Counted from the first letter of the stretch, positions 17,976 through 28,769 are shown. The stretch is 64,000 nucleotides of DNA from Mobilicoccus caccae (GCF_030161635.1 NZ_BSUO01000001.1:2337199-2401198), one strand, 5' to 3'. Numbers and translations: made by a program. The notes: generated by a model not told the origin, from the sequence alone.

Positions 17976-18092
17976 CGAAGAACAACACCGACAACATCGA
18001 CAGGGAGGTCACCGCGCTTCGGCGCTCTGACCTGCGGCGGCGCAGGATCGCGACGATCGACCCGCTCTCCATGTCGTCGGTGTTGTTCTTCA
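17976..18092. repeat. MITE-like repeat, copy B
   Basis: This 117-bp unit has the same terminal inverted repeats as copy A. The left end reads cgaagaacaacaccgacaac (17976-17995) and the right end is its near reverse complement (18073-18092). The internal blocks gcgcttcgg (18014-18022) and tgacctgc (18028-18035) occur in the same order as in copy A. Inside is a further inverted repeat, aggtca (18006-18011) with tgacct (18028-18033). It lies between the Fic remnant and the next gene and has no coding capacity. Confidence 0.7.
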
Positions 18093-18225
18093 TTCGTGTC
18101 CACACCTGACCAGGCGAAGGCGAAACAGCTGCGACCGGGCCGGCTCACCATCGGGTGAACGGCCGTGGTGACCGCCGGCGACCGCCCCGCGGGCCGCGGG
18201 TGCCCGAACCTCCCAGACTGGGACG

Positions 18226-18960
18226 GTGATCGGTCTCCTCGCACTCAACGTCGCGTCGCCCTCGCCGGAGGCGGCGCGGGCGCTGCTCGAGTACCTGTGG
18301 CACCGCGACGAGCAGGTGTGGGTGCTGTCCGAGCTGACTCGCGGCCGCGGGTCGCGGCTCGTGCTCGATGTGTGTCGCGCCGCCGGACACCGGGTCGCCG
18401 CCACGCCGCCCGATCAGAGTGGATCGGCCGGGCGAGGCGTGGCGGTCGTGGTCACCGACCCCGACCTGGAGGTGAACGCCGCAGCCCCCACCGGCCCGCG
18501 CCTCGTCGAGGTGGAGGTCGCGGGGCTGCGCGTCCTCGGCGTCTACGGGGCCGCGAGCGACCCGGTGCGCTACTCCGACAAGGCGCAGCGGGCCCGCAAG
18601 CGGGCCTGGCTGGAGGATTTCGTCGCCACCGTCGAGCAGGCGACCTCCCGGCCCGGCCCGCTCGTCGTGGCCGGCGACCTCAACATCGTCGACCCCGACG
18701 ACGTCGACGGCCTGCGCCACGTGCTCCCCGAGGAGCGCGCCGCCTACGACCGCCTCACCGAGATGGGTCTCGACGACGCCTACCGCGCCGCCCACCACGG
18801 CTCGCGCGTCACCTGGGTCGACCACTCCGGCGTCGGCTGTCGCTACGACCACGTCTTCACCCGGGACGCGAACGTGCTCGCCGTCGACATCGACGACTCG
18901 CCCCGGCTCGCCGCCCACAGCGATCACAGCGCCATCTGGGCGCACCTCGCGCGCGACTGA
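18226..18960 (+). CDS. Endonuclease/exonuclease/phosphatase (EEP) family protein
   Basis: The 244-residue protein follows the EEP fold: LLALNVASP at the start (the metal-binding Asn strand), LVVAGDLNIVDPDD in the middle (the D-x-N pair) and AAHSDHSAIWAHL at the end (the SDH triad residues). Members cleave phosphodiesters in nucleic acids, lipids or nucleotides, and the substrate is not predictable. The start is a GTG at 18226. No signal peptide is seen. The 253 bases downstream to the next start contain nothing I can support. Confidence 0.8.
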   Translation: MIGLLALNVASPSPEAARALLEYLWHRDEQVWVLSELTRGRGSRLVLDVCRAAGHRVAATPPDQSGSAGRGVAVVVTDPDLEVNAAAPTGPRLVEVEVAGLRVLGVYGAASDPVRYSDKAQRARKRAWLEDFVATVEQATSRPGPLVVAGDLNIVDPDDVDGLRHVLPEERAAYDRLTEMGLDDAYRAAHHGSRVTWVDHSGVGCRYDHVFTRDANVLAVDIDDSPRLAAHSDHSAIWAHLARD

Positions 18961-19213
18961 TCCCGGATCGAGCCGCCGGCTCAGGGCGCCGGGCGGTCGA
19001 CGTCGATCACCGCACCCTGACGAGGTCGCCTCGCCGTCGACGCGCTCGCCGACGCCGGCCTCCCGCGCCCGGTCTGCGCCCAGTCCCGCAGGGATAGAGT
19101 CGAGCCACGTCGAAGGTGGCCCGCTCCCCGGCTCCTCAAATGCCGGTGTCCTGCTCCCCTTCTCCAGCCGGTCGCGACGTCGCCCGGACACCCTCTCCCG
19201 AAGGAGCCGGAAC

Positions 19214-20303
19214 ATGGCCGGCAAGACCACCGTCAAGATCGCCCTCGCCTTCGTCGGCCTCCTCGTGGGTGCGGGATTCTCGACCGGACGCGAAGTCATC
19301 CAATACTTCGTGGCCTTCGGCAGCAGCGGATTGTGGGGCATCGTCATCGCCGGTGTCCTCATGACACTGACGGGCGCCGTCATCATCCAACTCGGCAGCT
19401 ATTTCCTCGCCCAAGAGCATTACACGGTGTTCCGGCACGTGGCGCATCCGGTCGTGTCGCGCTTTCTCGATCTGTCGGTGACGGTCACCTTGTTCGCCAT
19501 CGGGTTCGTCATGTTCGCGGGAGCGGGATCAACCCTGCAGCAGCAGCACGGATTCCCCGCCTGGGCGGGCGCCGGAATCATGACCGCGCTCGTCATGGCC
19601 ACCGGACTGCTCGACGTCGACAAGGTGTCCTCGGTCATCTCGGGCGTGACTCCGCTGGTCATCGTGGCCGTGGTGGGCGCTTTCACCTACACGATGCTCA
19701 ACCTGCCGACGGACCTGTCCGGGTTGGACGCCGCCGCAGCACAGGCCAGCGCGCCGGTGACTCCCTGGTGGCTTTCCGCCCTCAACTACGCCGGCCTGGC
19801 TCTCTTGCTGGCCGTGTCCATGTGCCTGGTCATCGGCGGCAACTATCCGAATCTGCGCCAGGCGGCGACAGGTGGGATCGCCGGCGGCCTGCTCTACACG
19901 GTGCTGCTCCTGCTGTCCGGCGTCACGCTGTATCTCAATGTCGCGGAGGTCGCCGAGGCCGACATCCCGATGCTCAAACTCATGGCGAGCATCCATCCGA
20001 TCCTCGGGCACATCATGGTGGTCATCATCTTCGCGATGATCTTCAACACCGCCATCGGAATGTTCTACGCGCTTGGCCGTCGACTGACCGCCGGACGCCC
20101 GGGTGGTCATCGCCGGGTCTTCCTCATCACCTGTGTCGCCGGCTATGCCGTGAGCTTCATCGGGTTCGACGCCCTCATGAATTCGGTGTATCCCGCGCTC
20201 GGGTACATCGGCATGTTCATGGCCGCCTCCCTCATCGTCGCCTGGGTGAGGCGCCGCGCCACGATCTCCCGCGAATCCCAGGAACAGGACGGTGTCCACG
20301 TAG
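19214..20303 (+). CDS. YkvI-like membrane protein, probably one indel near the end
   Basis: About ten hydrophobic spans and the opening segment FVGLLVGAGFSTGREVIQYF identify the YkvI family, a LeuT-fold-like group of putative transporters. The unaltered frame runs on to 20989, antisense to a well-conserved hydrolase, which is not credible. Removing one C from the run at 20277-20279 brings in a TAG at 20301-20303 and gives 1089 nt, 362 residues, a normal length. The end coordinate is therefore an inference. GAAGGAG before the ATG supports the start. The substrate is unknown. Confidence 0.65.
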
Positions 20304-20323
20304 TCATCCCCTCCCGGTGGCGG

Positions 20324-23300
20324 TCATCGGCGGGCGCAGCAGGCGTCGGCGGCGATGTCCCGGCCGACGGCGCCCCAATGCGCGGCGCCGACTCCCGCGA
20401 GAGTCCGCCCCAGCCCCGGGCCGGCGCCCTCGTCGGTGAACGGCGCGAGGACCTGCTCCTGCGTGACCAGGCGACCGTTCGTCATGACTCGCGAGGTCCG
20501 CACAAGGTCGTCGACGTCGGTGAACGGATCACCGTCGACGAACGTGAGGTCGGCGACCTTGCCCGCGGTCACGGTGCCGAGCCGGTCGGCCACCCCCATG
20601 ATCGTCGCCGGCCACACCGTTGCGGTGCGCAGCACGTCGGCGAGCGGGATGCCGCCGCGGACCATCGCCCGGAGTCCCGTGTGCCACGAGATCCCCGGCG
20701 GCACGATCGGTGCGTCGCTGCCGGCGAGCAGGATGCCGCCTGCCTCCAGCAGCCGCTTGTACGCAGCGATCTCGGCGGCGAGCGTCTGCTGCATCGCGGG
20801 TGTCGTCGCGGGGAGTTCGGCGAGCAGGGCCGACACCCACGGCGGCATGAGGGTGCGCACCCGGGGGTCGTTCAGGAGCCGCGGATCGTCGGCGACGTAC
20901 TGCAGCGAGTCGAACGGCGTGACGATGACCCGGAACGCGCCCTTGCCGACGAGGGCCGCCACGTCCTGATAGATGTGCCCGGCCGGTGACTGGGAGTAGC
21001 TGTACTCCAGGCGCTGCGTGGCCGACAGGTGGGTGATCATGTCGAGCCCCGCCGAGAGGCCCTGTGCGAGCAGGTGGGTGCCCGAAGGGACGCCGAGGTC
21101 GGCGTGCGCCACCTGCGCGGCCCGCTCCATCATCGGCATCGGTGTGCGCACGTAGGTCTTGATGTAGTCGTAGCGCAGCTCGCGGGCCCGCCGCAGCGAC
21201 CGCTCCAGACCCTCCATCGTCGCGAACGCCCGCGTCGGCGGGTGCGAGGTCCGGGTGCCGTCGAACAGCTCTCCGGCCGTGAAGTGCCGTCCACCCACGA
21301 AGTCGCCCGAGGCCAGCGATTCGCGATGGTTGAGCCCCTCGTAGGCGATCGAGCCCATCGAGATGTTCGTCGTGATGCCGTAGGCGAGCATGAGCCCGAA
21401 GTAGCGCCCACCGAAGGCCTGCTGCTCGGTCGGGTGGTTGTGGCAGTCCCACAGACCGGGCAGGACAGTCTGCTCGGATGCGTCGACAAACCGGGCGTCG
21501 TCCCGGTCGGCGCGCGCCGAGCTCCGGTGCGGCTCGACGGCGACGATCCGGTTGTGCTTGACCAGCACGTCGACGTCCTCACGCGGTGCGTCGCCCGTGC
21601 CGTCCCACAGACGTCCGGCGTGCACCCGCACCGTGCCGTTCGGACGCTCGCGGCGGTAGTGGATGCGCGGCGTCGGGGCCGTCGAGGTGCGTCCCGAGGG
21701 CACGTCGACCCGCCGCAGCCGCCGACCCGCCAGGTGCCAGATCGTGCGGGAGTCGGCCGTCCACGACGGGGCATCGGCGGCGTCGGAGGTGAGGCGACGC
21801 GGCTCCCCCGCGGGCGCCCCCTCCGGCGTCACCGGCAGCACCCACAACGCCGACTCCATGACGAACGCCATCCACTTGCCGTCCGGCGACCACACGGGAC
21901 CGCAGTCGCCGCGGTCCGACAGCGAGCCGTGCGGCACCGGCGAATACATGCGCACCGCACGGGAGGCGACGTCGATCACCTTGATCTGGTTGTAGCCCTC
22001 ACGGAACCGGGTGTTGATGGTGCTGCGGTCGTTGTAGGCGATGAACCGGCCGTCGGGCGACCAGCTCGGCGGGCCGACCCGCTCCCGCCCGGCGACGGGA
22101 TCGGCGATGACGCGGTGCTCACCCGAGGCCAGGTCGAGGACGCGGATGGAGTTGCGCTCGTCCTGGAACGCGAGCTGCGCGCCGTCGGGCGAGAGCGCCG
22201 GGTCGAACTGTGCACCGGCGAGCTCGGTGAGCCGCGTGTGCCGACGAGTGCGCAGGTCGTAGCGGTAGATCGCGAGCAGCCCCTCGCGGTCGCTGGAGTA
22301 CAGCAGCGAACGTCCGTCGCGCGCCCAGGACAGGCTGCCGACGGTGTACGCCCGCCCCGGATCGAGGAGTTGCTGCGGATTCCGGTTGCCCCGCCGCAAC
22401 CAGATGCGATTGAGCGCGATGAACGCGAGCGTCCTGCCGTCCGGGGAGATCCGCGGGGTGACCAGACCGACCGCCGTCGAGGGGCCGGGGCGGGCCGGGT
22501 CGACGACCTTGAGGGTGTAGGCCTCGCGCTCGATCTCGAAGTTCGCGGTGAACGGGATGACGCGCTTCGCACCGGAGCGCAGATCACGCACCCGGACGAC
22601 TCCGTCTGCGGTGTAGAGGAGTCGGTCCGTCTCCAGCCAGCGCGGCGGGGCGATGAAGACGTCCTCACCCGGCTCGCTGACGCGGCGTCCGTCGACGTGG
22701 ACCTCACCGGTACCACCCGCGTCGGCGAAGACGAGGTAGGCCAGGCGCCCCTCCGGCGACAGTGAAGGCCGCTCGATACGGCTGCCCTCGGGAGCGGTGC
22801 GGACGGTCTCGACGGCGCCCTCACCGCCGACGGCCACCCGCGCCAGCGTCGTTCGGTCACGGACGAAGACGAGGCTGCGGCCGTCGGCCGCCCAGGTGGG
22901 GGCGTAGTCGTTGGCCTTGCCCGACGTCTGACGCTCGAGATCGCACCGTCGGCGTCGATCGTCCAGATGTCGTAGGAACCCTCCTCCGCACGATCGGAGG
23001 CGAACGCGATGCGACGCCCGTCCGGTGACCAGGCCATCTCGCGGTCGTCGAACGGGCCGTCGGTGAGACGCTTCAGGCCCGAGCCGTCGGGAGCGCAGAC
23101 ATAGACGTGGTAGTTGCCGGTCTCGAACGCCTGGAACGCGAGTAGCCCTGCCTTCGGCGACCAGTCGGGTCGTGCGGGTTCGAGCGTGGCGTCGGTGATC
23201 GGACGCGCCTGCCCGCCCTGCGCCGGCATCCGCCACACCACGCCCTGCAGGTCGAGGAACATCGAGCCGTCGGGTCCGGGGGTCGCCGAGAGGTTCGTGC

Positions 23301-23511
23301 CCTCCTTGAGCCGCACGACGATCTTCGTCGAGGCCGCCGCGGCCTCCGGGCTGACCGCCCGCACCGTCGCCCGCGCCTGTTCGCTGCTCAGCAGAGGTAC
23401 GGAGGCTCCCACGCCGGCGGCGGCGAGGAACGTGCGCCGACTGAATCCGGAGGCGGCGCTCCGGTCCGCTTCGTTCGGGGCCGACGGGGGACGTGTGGAC
23501 GACGTGGTCAT
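20324..23511 (-). CDS. Tat-exported TolB-propeller/amidohydrolase fusion, one frameshift in this sequence
   Basis: The N terminus has a twin-arginine signal (GFSRRTFLAAAGVGASVPLL). Then come TolB/WD40-like propeller repeats over about 600 residues (AWSPDGRRIAFASDRAEEGS and similar SPDG blades) and a C-terminal metal-dependent amidohydrolase with VLPGLWDCHNHPTEQQ, GITTNISMG and LLAGSDAPIVPPG. One base appears lost near 22943. With it restored the gene is 3189 nt, 1062 residues. The two-domain design is known from exported imidazolonepropionase-like hydrolases of unknown substrate. It probably acts folded outside the membrane on a peptide-like or cyclic amide. No operon partner is evident. Confidence 0.8.
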
Positions 23512-23765
23512 CTGGATCTCCTTGCCCGAGAGCTGATTCCGCTGGCCGCGGGCTCGTGGTCTGTCAACCTAGCGCGGAGACGGTCGTCAACGGGGCTCGA
23601 AGCTTCGGCCGTCAGGTCGACCTCGCCACCCCGGGGTCATACCGCCGAGAAATCGGTGCTGCGGCTGGAGGAGCCCGCACACTCCCACGGATGCGCGCAG
23701 CAGCGGGGTCCGCCCGTGCAGGATTCTGCGCTGCCGTCGTGGACCGATCGTGCCTAGGGTGCGAC

Positions 23766-24122
23766 ATGGCCATTGCGCGGAATCCCGTCGTCATGCTCGA
23801 TTGCCCCGACCCGCAGGTCCTCGCCGAGTTCTACGCTGCGTTGCTCGGGTGGGAGGTCCACCCCGGCGAGGAGTGGTGGTCCATCTCGGGCGATCACGGC
23901 GCCTCGATCTGCTTTCAGAAGGTCGCGGGCTACACGCCTCCCCGGTGGCCGGGGCAGGACGCTCCCCAGCAGATGCACATCGACGTCGACGTGGATGACC
24001 TCGACGTCGCCGAGGCGGCCGTCATCGACCTCGGCGCGACGAAGCACGAGCACCAACCGGGCACCACGTTCCGGGTGTTCCTCGACCCCGCCGGACACCC
24101 GTTCTGCCTCTGCCACGGCTGA
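23766..24122 (+). CDS. VOC-superfamily protein (glyoxalase-like)
   Basis: The 118-residue protein has the short actinobacterial Glyoxalase-like pattern: VVMLDCPDPQVLAEFYAALL, WWSISGDHGASICFQ, MHIDVDVDDLDVAEAAVIDL and VFLDPAGHPFCLC. His and Asp/Glu positions suited to metal binding are present. The function is unknown. The ATG at 23766 is taken as start because it gives the normal family length, although the frame is open further upstream. Confidence 0.75.
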   Translation: MAIARNPVVMLDCPDPQVLAEFYAALLGWEVHPGEEWWSISGDHGASICFQKVAGYTPPRWPGQDAPQQMHIDVDVDDLDVAEAAVIDLGATKHEHQPGTTFRVFLDPAGHPFCLCHG

Positions 24123-24232
24123 CGCCCTCCGCGCCGAGCACCACCTCGACCCGGAATGACCCACATCGCTCGACGCGCTCGTGGTGCTCCAGCAGAATCA
24201 GGCACCTCATCGTCGATCCGAGGGGCTCCTCC

Positions 24233-25876
24233 ATGACCCGCCTGCGCCGCCTCACCACCGCCGTCACGACCGCGCTGCTCATCGGCCCGTTGATCGCGAT
24301 CGCACCGGCCACCGGCGCCGGGATCGCACACCGCGACTCCTCGGCGTCGCCCGCGCCCTCGCCCGAGTCACGGTTCGTGCCGCCGACCGACTGCACCGCG
24401 CAGGTCGGGATGCCGCAGCAGGGGCCACTGCCCGGATACCGGGTGCCCGACGCCACGCACGGCCACGTCTGCATCGGCTTCACCCCGACACCGCTCGCGC
24501 CCGCCGGCTCCCGCACCGACTACCGCGTGACCGCGTTCACCGACCAGGCCCTGCGCAGCCGCTACCGGGAGTGCCACGCCGCCGGCGGGTGCGCGGCCGA
24601 TGCCCAGCTCGACTCCTACGAGCCCCAGACCTTTCGCCTCACCGGATCCGTCGTGCCCTTCGGCAAGATCGACCCCGACGACGCCAACCTCGACCTGAGC
24701 GCCATCCGCCGGCCCGGGTTCTTCGCCCGCGCGCCGTTCACCGAACCCATCGCTGCCGCCGAGAAGCGCACGACGACGGTGGAGTTCACCGTTCCCGCCG
24801 AGCGGTTCGACGTCGAACACGGCCACCCCGCGGCGGTCAAGCTGCGCGGGTGGTACCTGGCCGGCAAGGGCGTCGCCGACCGCCGCGGTGAGCGCCGACG
24901 CTCCCTCGTCATCCTCATCGGGGGCCGCACCATCGAGACGACGACGACACAGGACCCGAAGGACCCGCTGTACGTGCGCACCGGCGACGGTCGATGGGCG
25001 AATGCGGACTACCCGCAGAAGGGTTCGCTGACCGAGAGCTGGGGCGGACCCGCCTGGCGCTCCTACCTGCGATCCCTCAACGAGGCCGGCTTCGACGTCC
25101 TCACCTTCGACAAGCGCGGCCACGGGATCTCCGGCGGCCGCACCCCCGACAACACCTTCCAGCAGGGCCTGGACATGCTCCGCGCGGTCGACGCGCTGCG
25201 CTCCGGTCGCGGCCTGCGCACCCTCGGGCCCGACGGCGTCACCCGCACCGGCACTGCCGCGGCGCGCGCGGTCGTGCCGCCGCGGGAGCGGGCTCGGATG
25301 CCGATCCTCCTCGGCGGCTCGAGCCAGGGCTCGTACACGACGCAGTGGGCCATGCACGCCAACACCCGACGCTGGTGCGAGGTCGACCGGCCGCGTGGCG
25401 GACCCTGCCACAAGCCGTGGGGCATTCCGAACATCAAGGGAGCCATCCTGCTCGCCGCCCTGCCCGGCTTCCCTCGCTCCGAACCCGACCAGATCGCTCT
25501 CGAAGGTGCGCGCCGCGAGCGTCTCGGGCTCGTCCGCTACCCCTCCTCCGAGCCGCTGGCCGGCATCGGCTCCTGGCCGGCCGTCTTCTTCGGCAAGGGC
25601 CTGACCGACGACGTGGCCGGTCCGCTCGGCACGTTCGACGCCTACCGTCGCGCCCGCCCGGCCGGTCGCGAGCTGCTGTTCGTGCGCGGTCCCCACTCCG
25701 AACTCGCCTGGGGAGACCGCGCGACAAGGCTCGTGCAGCGCCGCATGGTGGCGTTCGCGACGCGCGCGGTCACCGGCCGGCCGACGACACAGCGCCGGTT
25801 CACCGACCTGCGCCAGGCCGTCGCCGCCAGCCCGCCCCTCTACGCCCCGACGACGAGCCCGACGCCGCTGCCCTGA
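24233..25876 (+). CDS. Secreted alpha/beta hydrolase
   Basis: The 547-residue protein starts with a signal peptide (MTRLRRLTTAVTTALLIGPL, cleavage near APATGA). A Ser/Pro linker and a Cys-containing N-terminal region follow. The alpha/beta hydrolase domain shows DVLTFDKRGHGISGG and a nucleophile elbow LLGGSSQGSYTTQWAM (G-S-S-Q-G). The catalytic His is probably in VRGPHSELAWGD. The family acts on esters or amides. It is transcribed towards a convergent, also exported, tannase-like esterase, with only 35 bases between the two stops. Confidence 0.75.
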   Translation: MTRLRRLTTAVTTALLIGPLIAIAPATGAGIAHRDSSASPAPSPESRFVPPTDCTAQVGMPQQGPLPGYRVPDATHGHVCIGFTPTPLAPAGSRTDYRVTAFTDQALRSRYRECHAAGGCAADAQLDSYEPQTFRLTGSVVPFGKIDPDDANLDLSAIRRPGFFARAPFTEPIAAAEKRTTTVEFTVPAERFDVEHGHPAAVKLRGWYLAGKGVADRRGERRRSLVILIGGRTIETTTTQDPKDPLYVRTGDGRWANADYPQKGSLTESWGGPAWRSYLRSLNEAGFDVLTFDKRGHGISGGRTPDNTFQQGLDMLRAVDALRSGRGLRTLGPDGVTRTGTAAARAVVPPRERARMPILLGGSSQGSYTTQWAMHANTRRWCEVDRPRGGPCHKPWGIPNIKGAILLAALPGFPRSEPDQIALEGARRERLGLVRYPSSEPLAGIGSWPAVFFGKGLTDDVAGPLGTFDAYRRARPAGRELLFVRGPHSELAWGDRATRLVQRRMVAFATRAVTGRPTTQRRFTDLRQAVAASPPLYAPTTSPTPLP

Positions 25877-25911
25877 CCCGCCGGACGGTGCGCCACGGCT
25901 GCGTCCCTACC

Positions 25912-27624
25912 TCACCTGCGCACGCAGCGGAAGCTGCTCGCCGCGTCGACGTCGCCGCCGACATAGCGCGGCCACGTGGGGTAGTCGCACAACGGACGGG
26001 TGCGTCCGGTCGAGACGCCGACGCGATCGGTGACCACCTGGGCGCGGGGCGAGCGTCCCCGTTCGACCCACCGGGTGAGGGCGGGCACCGAGTCCCATTC
26101 GGCGTTGAACACCGTGCTCGCCGCGTGACCGTAGCCGGGAATCTCGTAGTACCGCACCATCTGTCGAGTCAGCCGCGGACCGAGGTCGGAGTTCAGCCGG
26201 TCCATGAGCCGCTGGGTGGCGCGGTTGCTCACGAGGCCGTCGTGGAGGCCGTGCGCCATGAGGATCTTGCCGCCACGACGCGCGAAGGTGCGCAGGCCGC
26301 GCGGGTCGACGTCCTGGAGACGACTCAACTCGACGATCCGCTCCTGCCACGTTCCTGGCCGGGCGGGATCCAGTGACAGCGAGTCGAATCCGGGGTCGCG
26401 GGTGACGGCGTGGCGCACCCACTCGTCCCAGAACGTCGCCCCGTACGGCGGGCTCCCCGCCGCGAGCACCGGTGGCATCGGCGTGGTCGGCGGCACCAGC
26501 CCGAGCGTGAGCGAGGAGACCGTCGCCTGCAGCGGGTGGTCGTGGACGCGACCGAAATCGGTTCCCCACGTGGTGAATCCGGGGTAACCGCGCTCCCCGT
26601 TCGCCAGGCGGTAGGGCAGCCGCAGGGGCGTGTCGAGGGTACGGAACGAGCGGATCTGCTCATCTGAAAGACACGTGTCGCCGGTGTCCTCACCACCGGC
26701 GCACCGCAGCGGCACCGCACCGACGCGCGCCGTCGCCGGATCGAACACCGCATCGCAACGCTTCTGGTTCGAGATGACGCCGTCGCGCACACCGTCCAGG
26801 CCGTCGCAGGTCTGCAGGGCCGCGGTGAACAGGGCAGTCCTCTTCGCCGGGTTCGGATACGCCCCGGATTTCGCGAGTTGCCGTGTCATGCGCCCGAAGT
26901 CGAGGTTGAGCGCCACCGCGTTCCACGCCGGGTAGAGCACGAGGGCGCCGTCGAACTCCCGCGGCCACCGACTCACCGCGAGCAACGCCTCGCGGCCACC
27001 GGTCGAGCCGCCGGCGACGTAGCGGTACCGCGGATCGCTGCCGTACCGCAGCGACGTGAGCCGCATGGCGACGTCGTGGGTCTTCTTCAGCGCGTCGCCG
27101 GCGAAGTTGCGCAGAGCCTCGTCGTTCAGCGCGAACCGCCCGTCGCGGCTGGTCGCGGGCCCGGCCTGATGGCCCGAGTCGCTGCCGTAGGTGACGTAGC
27201 CCTGCGCGAGCGGCGTCAGGCCGGCCGCCGGGCCCGCCGGCACCTGAGCGAGCCCGGTGACGAGCGTGCCGTTCATCCCGCCCCCGCCGAAGAGCATCGA
27301 ACGGTGGTTCCACTCGTCAGGCAGGTTGACCTGGAACCGGATCGGCGGCGCGGACCGGTCGACGGGGTGGATCTCGCTGGTCACCTGGCAGTAGGCGCCC
27401 GTCGCAGGCGTGTTCAAGGAGGTGGCCGCCGTGATGGTCGCCCCGCGCGTGGGGAGGTCGATCACGTCGTGCGGGATCGGCGCTCCGAGATCCGCACACC
27501 CGGCGGGACGGGTGTCGGACGTGTCGGCGCCCGGCTCCGCAGCGCGTGCGGCTCCCGGCAGGGCGCTCCCGGCCAGGGCGGCGCAGACCGCGACGGACAG
27601 GACTCGCAGGATCGGACGGACCAT
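25912..27624 (-). CDS. Secreted tannase/feruloyl-esterase family hydrolase
   Basis: The 570-residue product has a signal peptide (MVRPILRVLSVAVCAALAGS, cleavage after ARA). Tannase-family motifs follow: FGGGGMNGT (oxyanion region), VAGGSTGGREALLAVSRWP with the nucleophilic Ser, AHGLHDGLVSNRATQ with the Asp, and IPGYGHAAST with the His. Paired cysteines near the nucleophile and His are consistent with the CS-D-HC arrangement. I place the start at the ATG at 27624 because GGAGG lies five bases before it. It probably releases phenolic acids or similar esters from extracellular material. Confidence 0.8.
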   Translation of the reverse strand: MVRPILRVLSVAVCAALAGSALPGAARAAEPGADTSDTRPAGCADLGAPIPHDVIDLPTRGATITAATSLNTPATGAYCQVTSEIHPVDRSAPPIRFQVNLPDEWNHRSMLFGGGGMNGTLVTGLAQVPAGPAAGLTPLAQGYVTYGSDSGHQAGPATSRDGRFALNDEALRNFAGDALKKTHDVAMRLTSLRYGSDPRYRYVAGGSTGGREALLAVSRWPREFDGALVLYPAWNAVALNLDFGRMTRQLAKSGAYPNPAKRTALFTAALQTCDGLDGVRDGVISNQKRCDAVFDPATARVGAVPLRCAGGEDTGDTCLSDEQIRSFRTLDTPLRLPYRLANGERGYPGFTTWGTDFGRVHDHPLQATVSSLTLGLVPPTTPMPPVLAAGSPPYGATFWDEWVRHAVTRDPGFDSLSLDPARPGTWQERIVELSRLQDVDPRGLRTFARRGGKILMAHGLHDGLVSNRATQRLMDRLNSDLGPRLTRQMVRYYEIPGYGHAASTVFNAEWDSVPALTRWVERGRSPRAQVVTDRVGVSTGRTRPLCDYPTWPRYVGGDVDAASSFRCVRR

Positions 27625-28090
27625 CGTCGCCTCCACGGTGGGGTGATGTGCGAGTCACTGTAGGTGCTGCGATGTGCCCGGATGCGGGGTGGAGCATCAC
27701 CTTTCAGAGGGCCTCGACGACTGCGCCACTGCTCGACCGGACGCCCCCGAGAACCGGACGGGCACAGCTGGATCGGCCCATTCTCAGGCGCTGGTGGACG
27801 CGGAGCGCGCCGAGGTGCCGGCGCCACCGTGGCCGGCGAGAGCCGGGGCGAGCGGAGCCGCCCCGAGGAAGACGAGCCCACCGGGGTTCGCAGCGCGCTC
27901 ACCGTCGCCTCCGCGCTGCGCCACCAGGCCGCCTCTCGGCCGGCGGTGTGTCCCCGGCGAGCGAGATCGTTCCATGCCACCACCACATCCGCGCAGGTCA
28001 GGCCGATGGCGTGAAGCCTCGGCTCGTCCATGACGTCAGTAGATCGCCCCGGTCCACCCACGGCAATCGGATATCCGTGAGCGCGATGAC
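27625..28090. other. Intergenic stretch with a possible decayed reading frame
   Basis: Between the tannase start and the end of the TetR gene I see no complete gene. On the minus strand an ATG at 28031 opens a frame (MDEPRLHAIGLTCADVVVAW), and a second frame (GLVFLGAAPLAPALAG) ends at 27784. The two could be parts of one short protein joined by an indel near 27875. No family match is convincing, so it is only noted. Confidence 0.3.
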
Positions 28091-28689
28091 TCAGTGCTGG
28101 GCGCCCACCATGCGCAGGACGGTGTCGCGGTAGTGGGCGGCCACGTCGTCGGTCGTCCACTCCCCTGCGGGTTGTACCAGCGTGAGATGTCGATGCCGAG
28201 GGAGATCAGCGACACCGCCGTCATCGACGCGTCGGGGGCGTCGAACTCCCCCGCGGCGATCCCCGCGGCCACGATCGAACGGAAGACCGTGTCGATGCCG
28301 CGGCGCAGGGCCGTGACCTCCGCGCGGTGCTCGGGGCTCAGGGACCCCAACTCGTAGTTGACGACCCGCGCCCGCACGTGACCCTCGGCGTGCCAGGCAC
28401 CGAACGCGTAGGCGACACGCGACAACCGTTCGGTGGGCGTGACGCCCTGCGCCGATGCCTCCTGGATGGCACTCAGCACCCGCTGATGTCCATGGAGTGA
28501 GATCGCGTAGAGCAGCTCCTCCTTGGAGCGGTGATGGGCGTACATCGCCGCCGGACTCATGCCGGCGCGGGCGGAGATGTCGCGAGTCGTGGTGCCGTGG
28601 AAGCCCCGTTCGGCGAAGGCCTCGGTGGCGGCCGCGAGCAGCCGGCCCGAGGACGGGCTCGTCGACGACGACGTGTTCGCTCTCACCAC
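28091..28689 (-). CDS. TetR-family regulator, one frameshift in this sequence
   Basis: A TetR helix-turn-helix (ATEAFAERGFHGTTTRDISA, GMSPAAMYAHHRSKEELLYA) is followed by a ligand domain ending DISRWYNPAGEWTTDDVAAH. The last part is in another frame after 28168-28171, where one base is missing. The GTG at 28689 is chosen because GGAGGG precedes it by five bases. With the base restored the gene is 600 nt, 199 residues. The N-x-x-G-E-W-T C-terminal motif is common in TetR proteins controlling acyl-CoA degradation. It diverges from the thiolase operon across a palindrome at 28738-28769 and probably represses it until an acyl-CoA binds. Confidence 0.8.
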
Positions 28690-28737
28690 GGCAGCCCTCC
28701 GGTGGTCTCTTGACGGGTGGCCCGTCATGAGTGAGAG

Positions 28738-28769
28738 TAAGCAAACGCTCACCGCAGAGCAAGCGCTTA
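28738..28769. promoter_or_regulatory. Probable TetR operator before the acyl-CoA operon
   Basis: The arms taagc-aaac-gctc (28738-28750) and gagc-aagc-gctta (28757-28769) form an interrupted inverted repeat around accgca. The outer five and the inner four bases of each arm are complementary. It ends 15 bases before the thiolase ATG and 49 bases from the TetR start, so binding would block both. Operator function is inferred. Confidence 0.55.

Noticed and set aside
20304..20989. Continuation of the YkvI frame to 20989
   Set aside because: It runs antisense through the conserved amidohydrolase domain. A single indel near 20277 gives a natural stop at 20301.
27784..28031. A possible small VOC-like gene on the minus strand in two frames
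   Set aside because: The resemblance to the VOC fold is too weak, and no metal-site residues line up. It is kept only as a note on the intergenic stretch.
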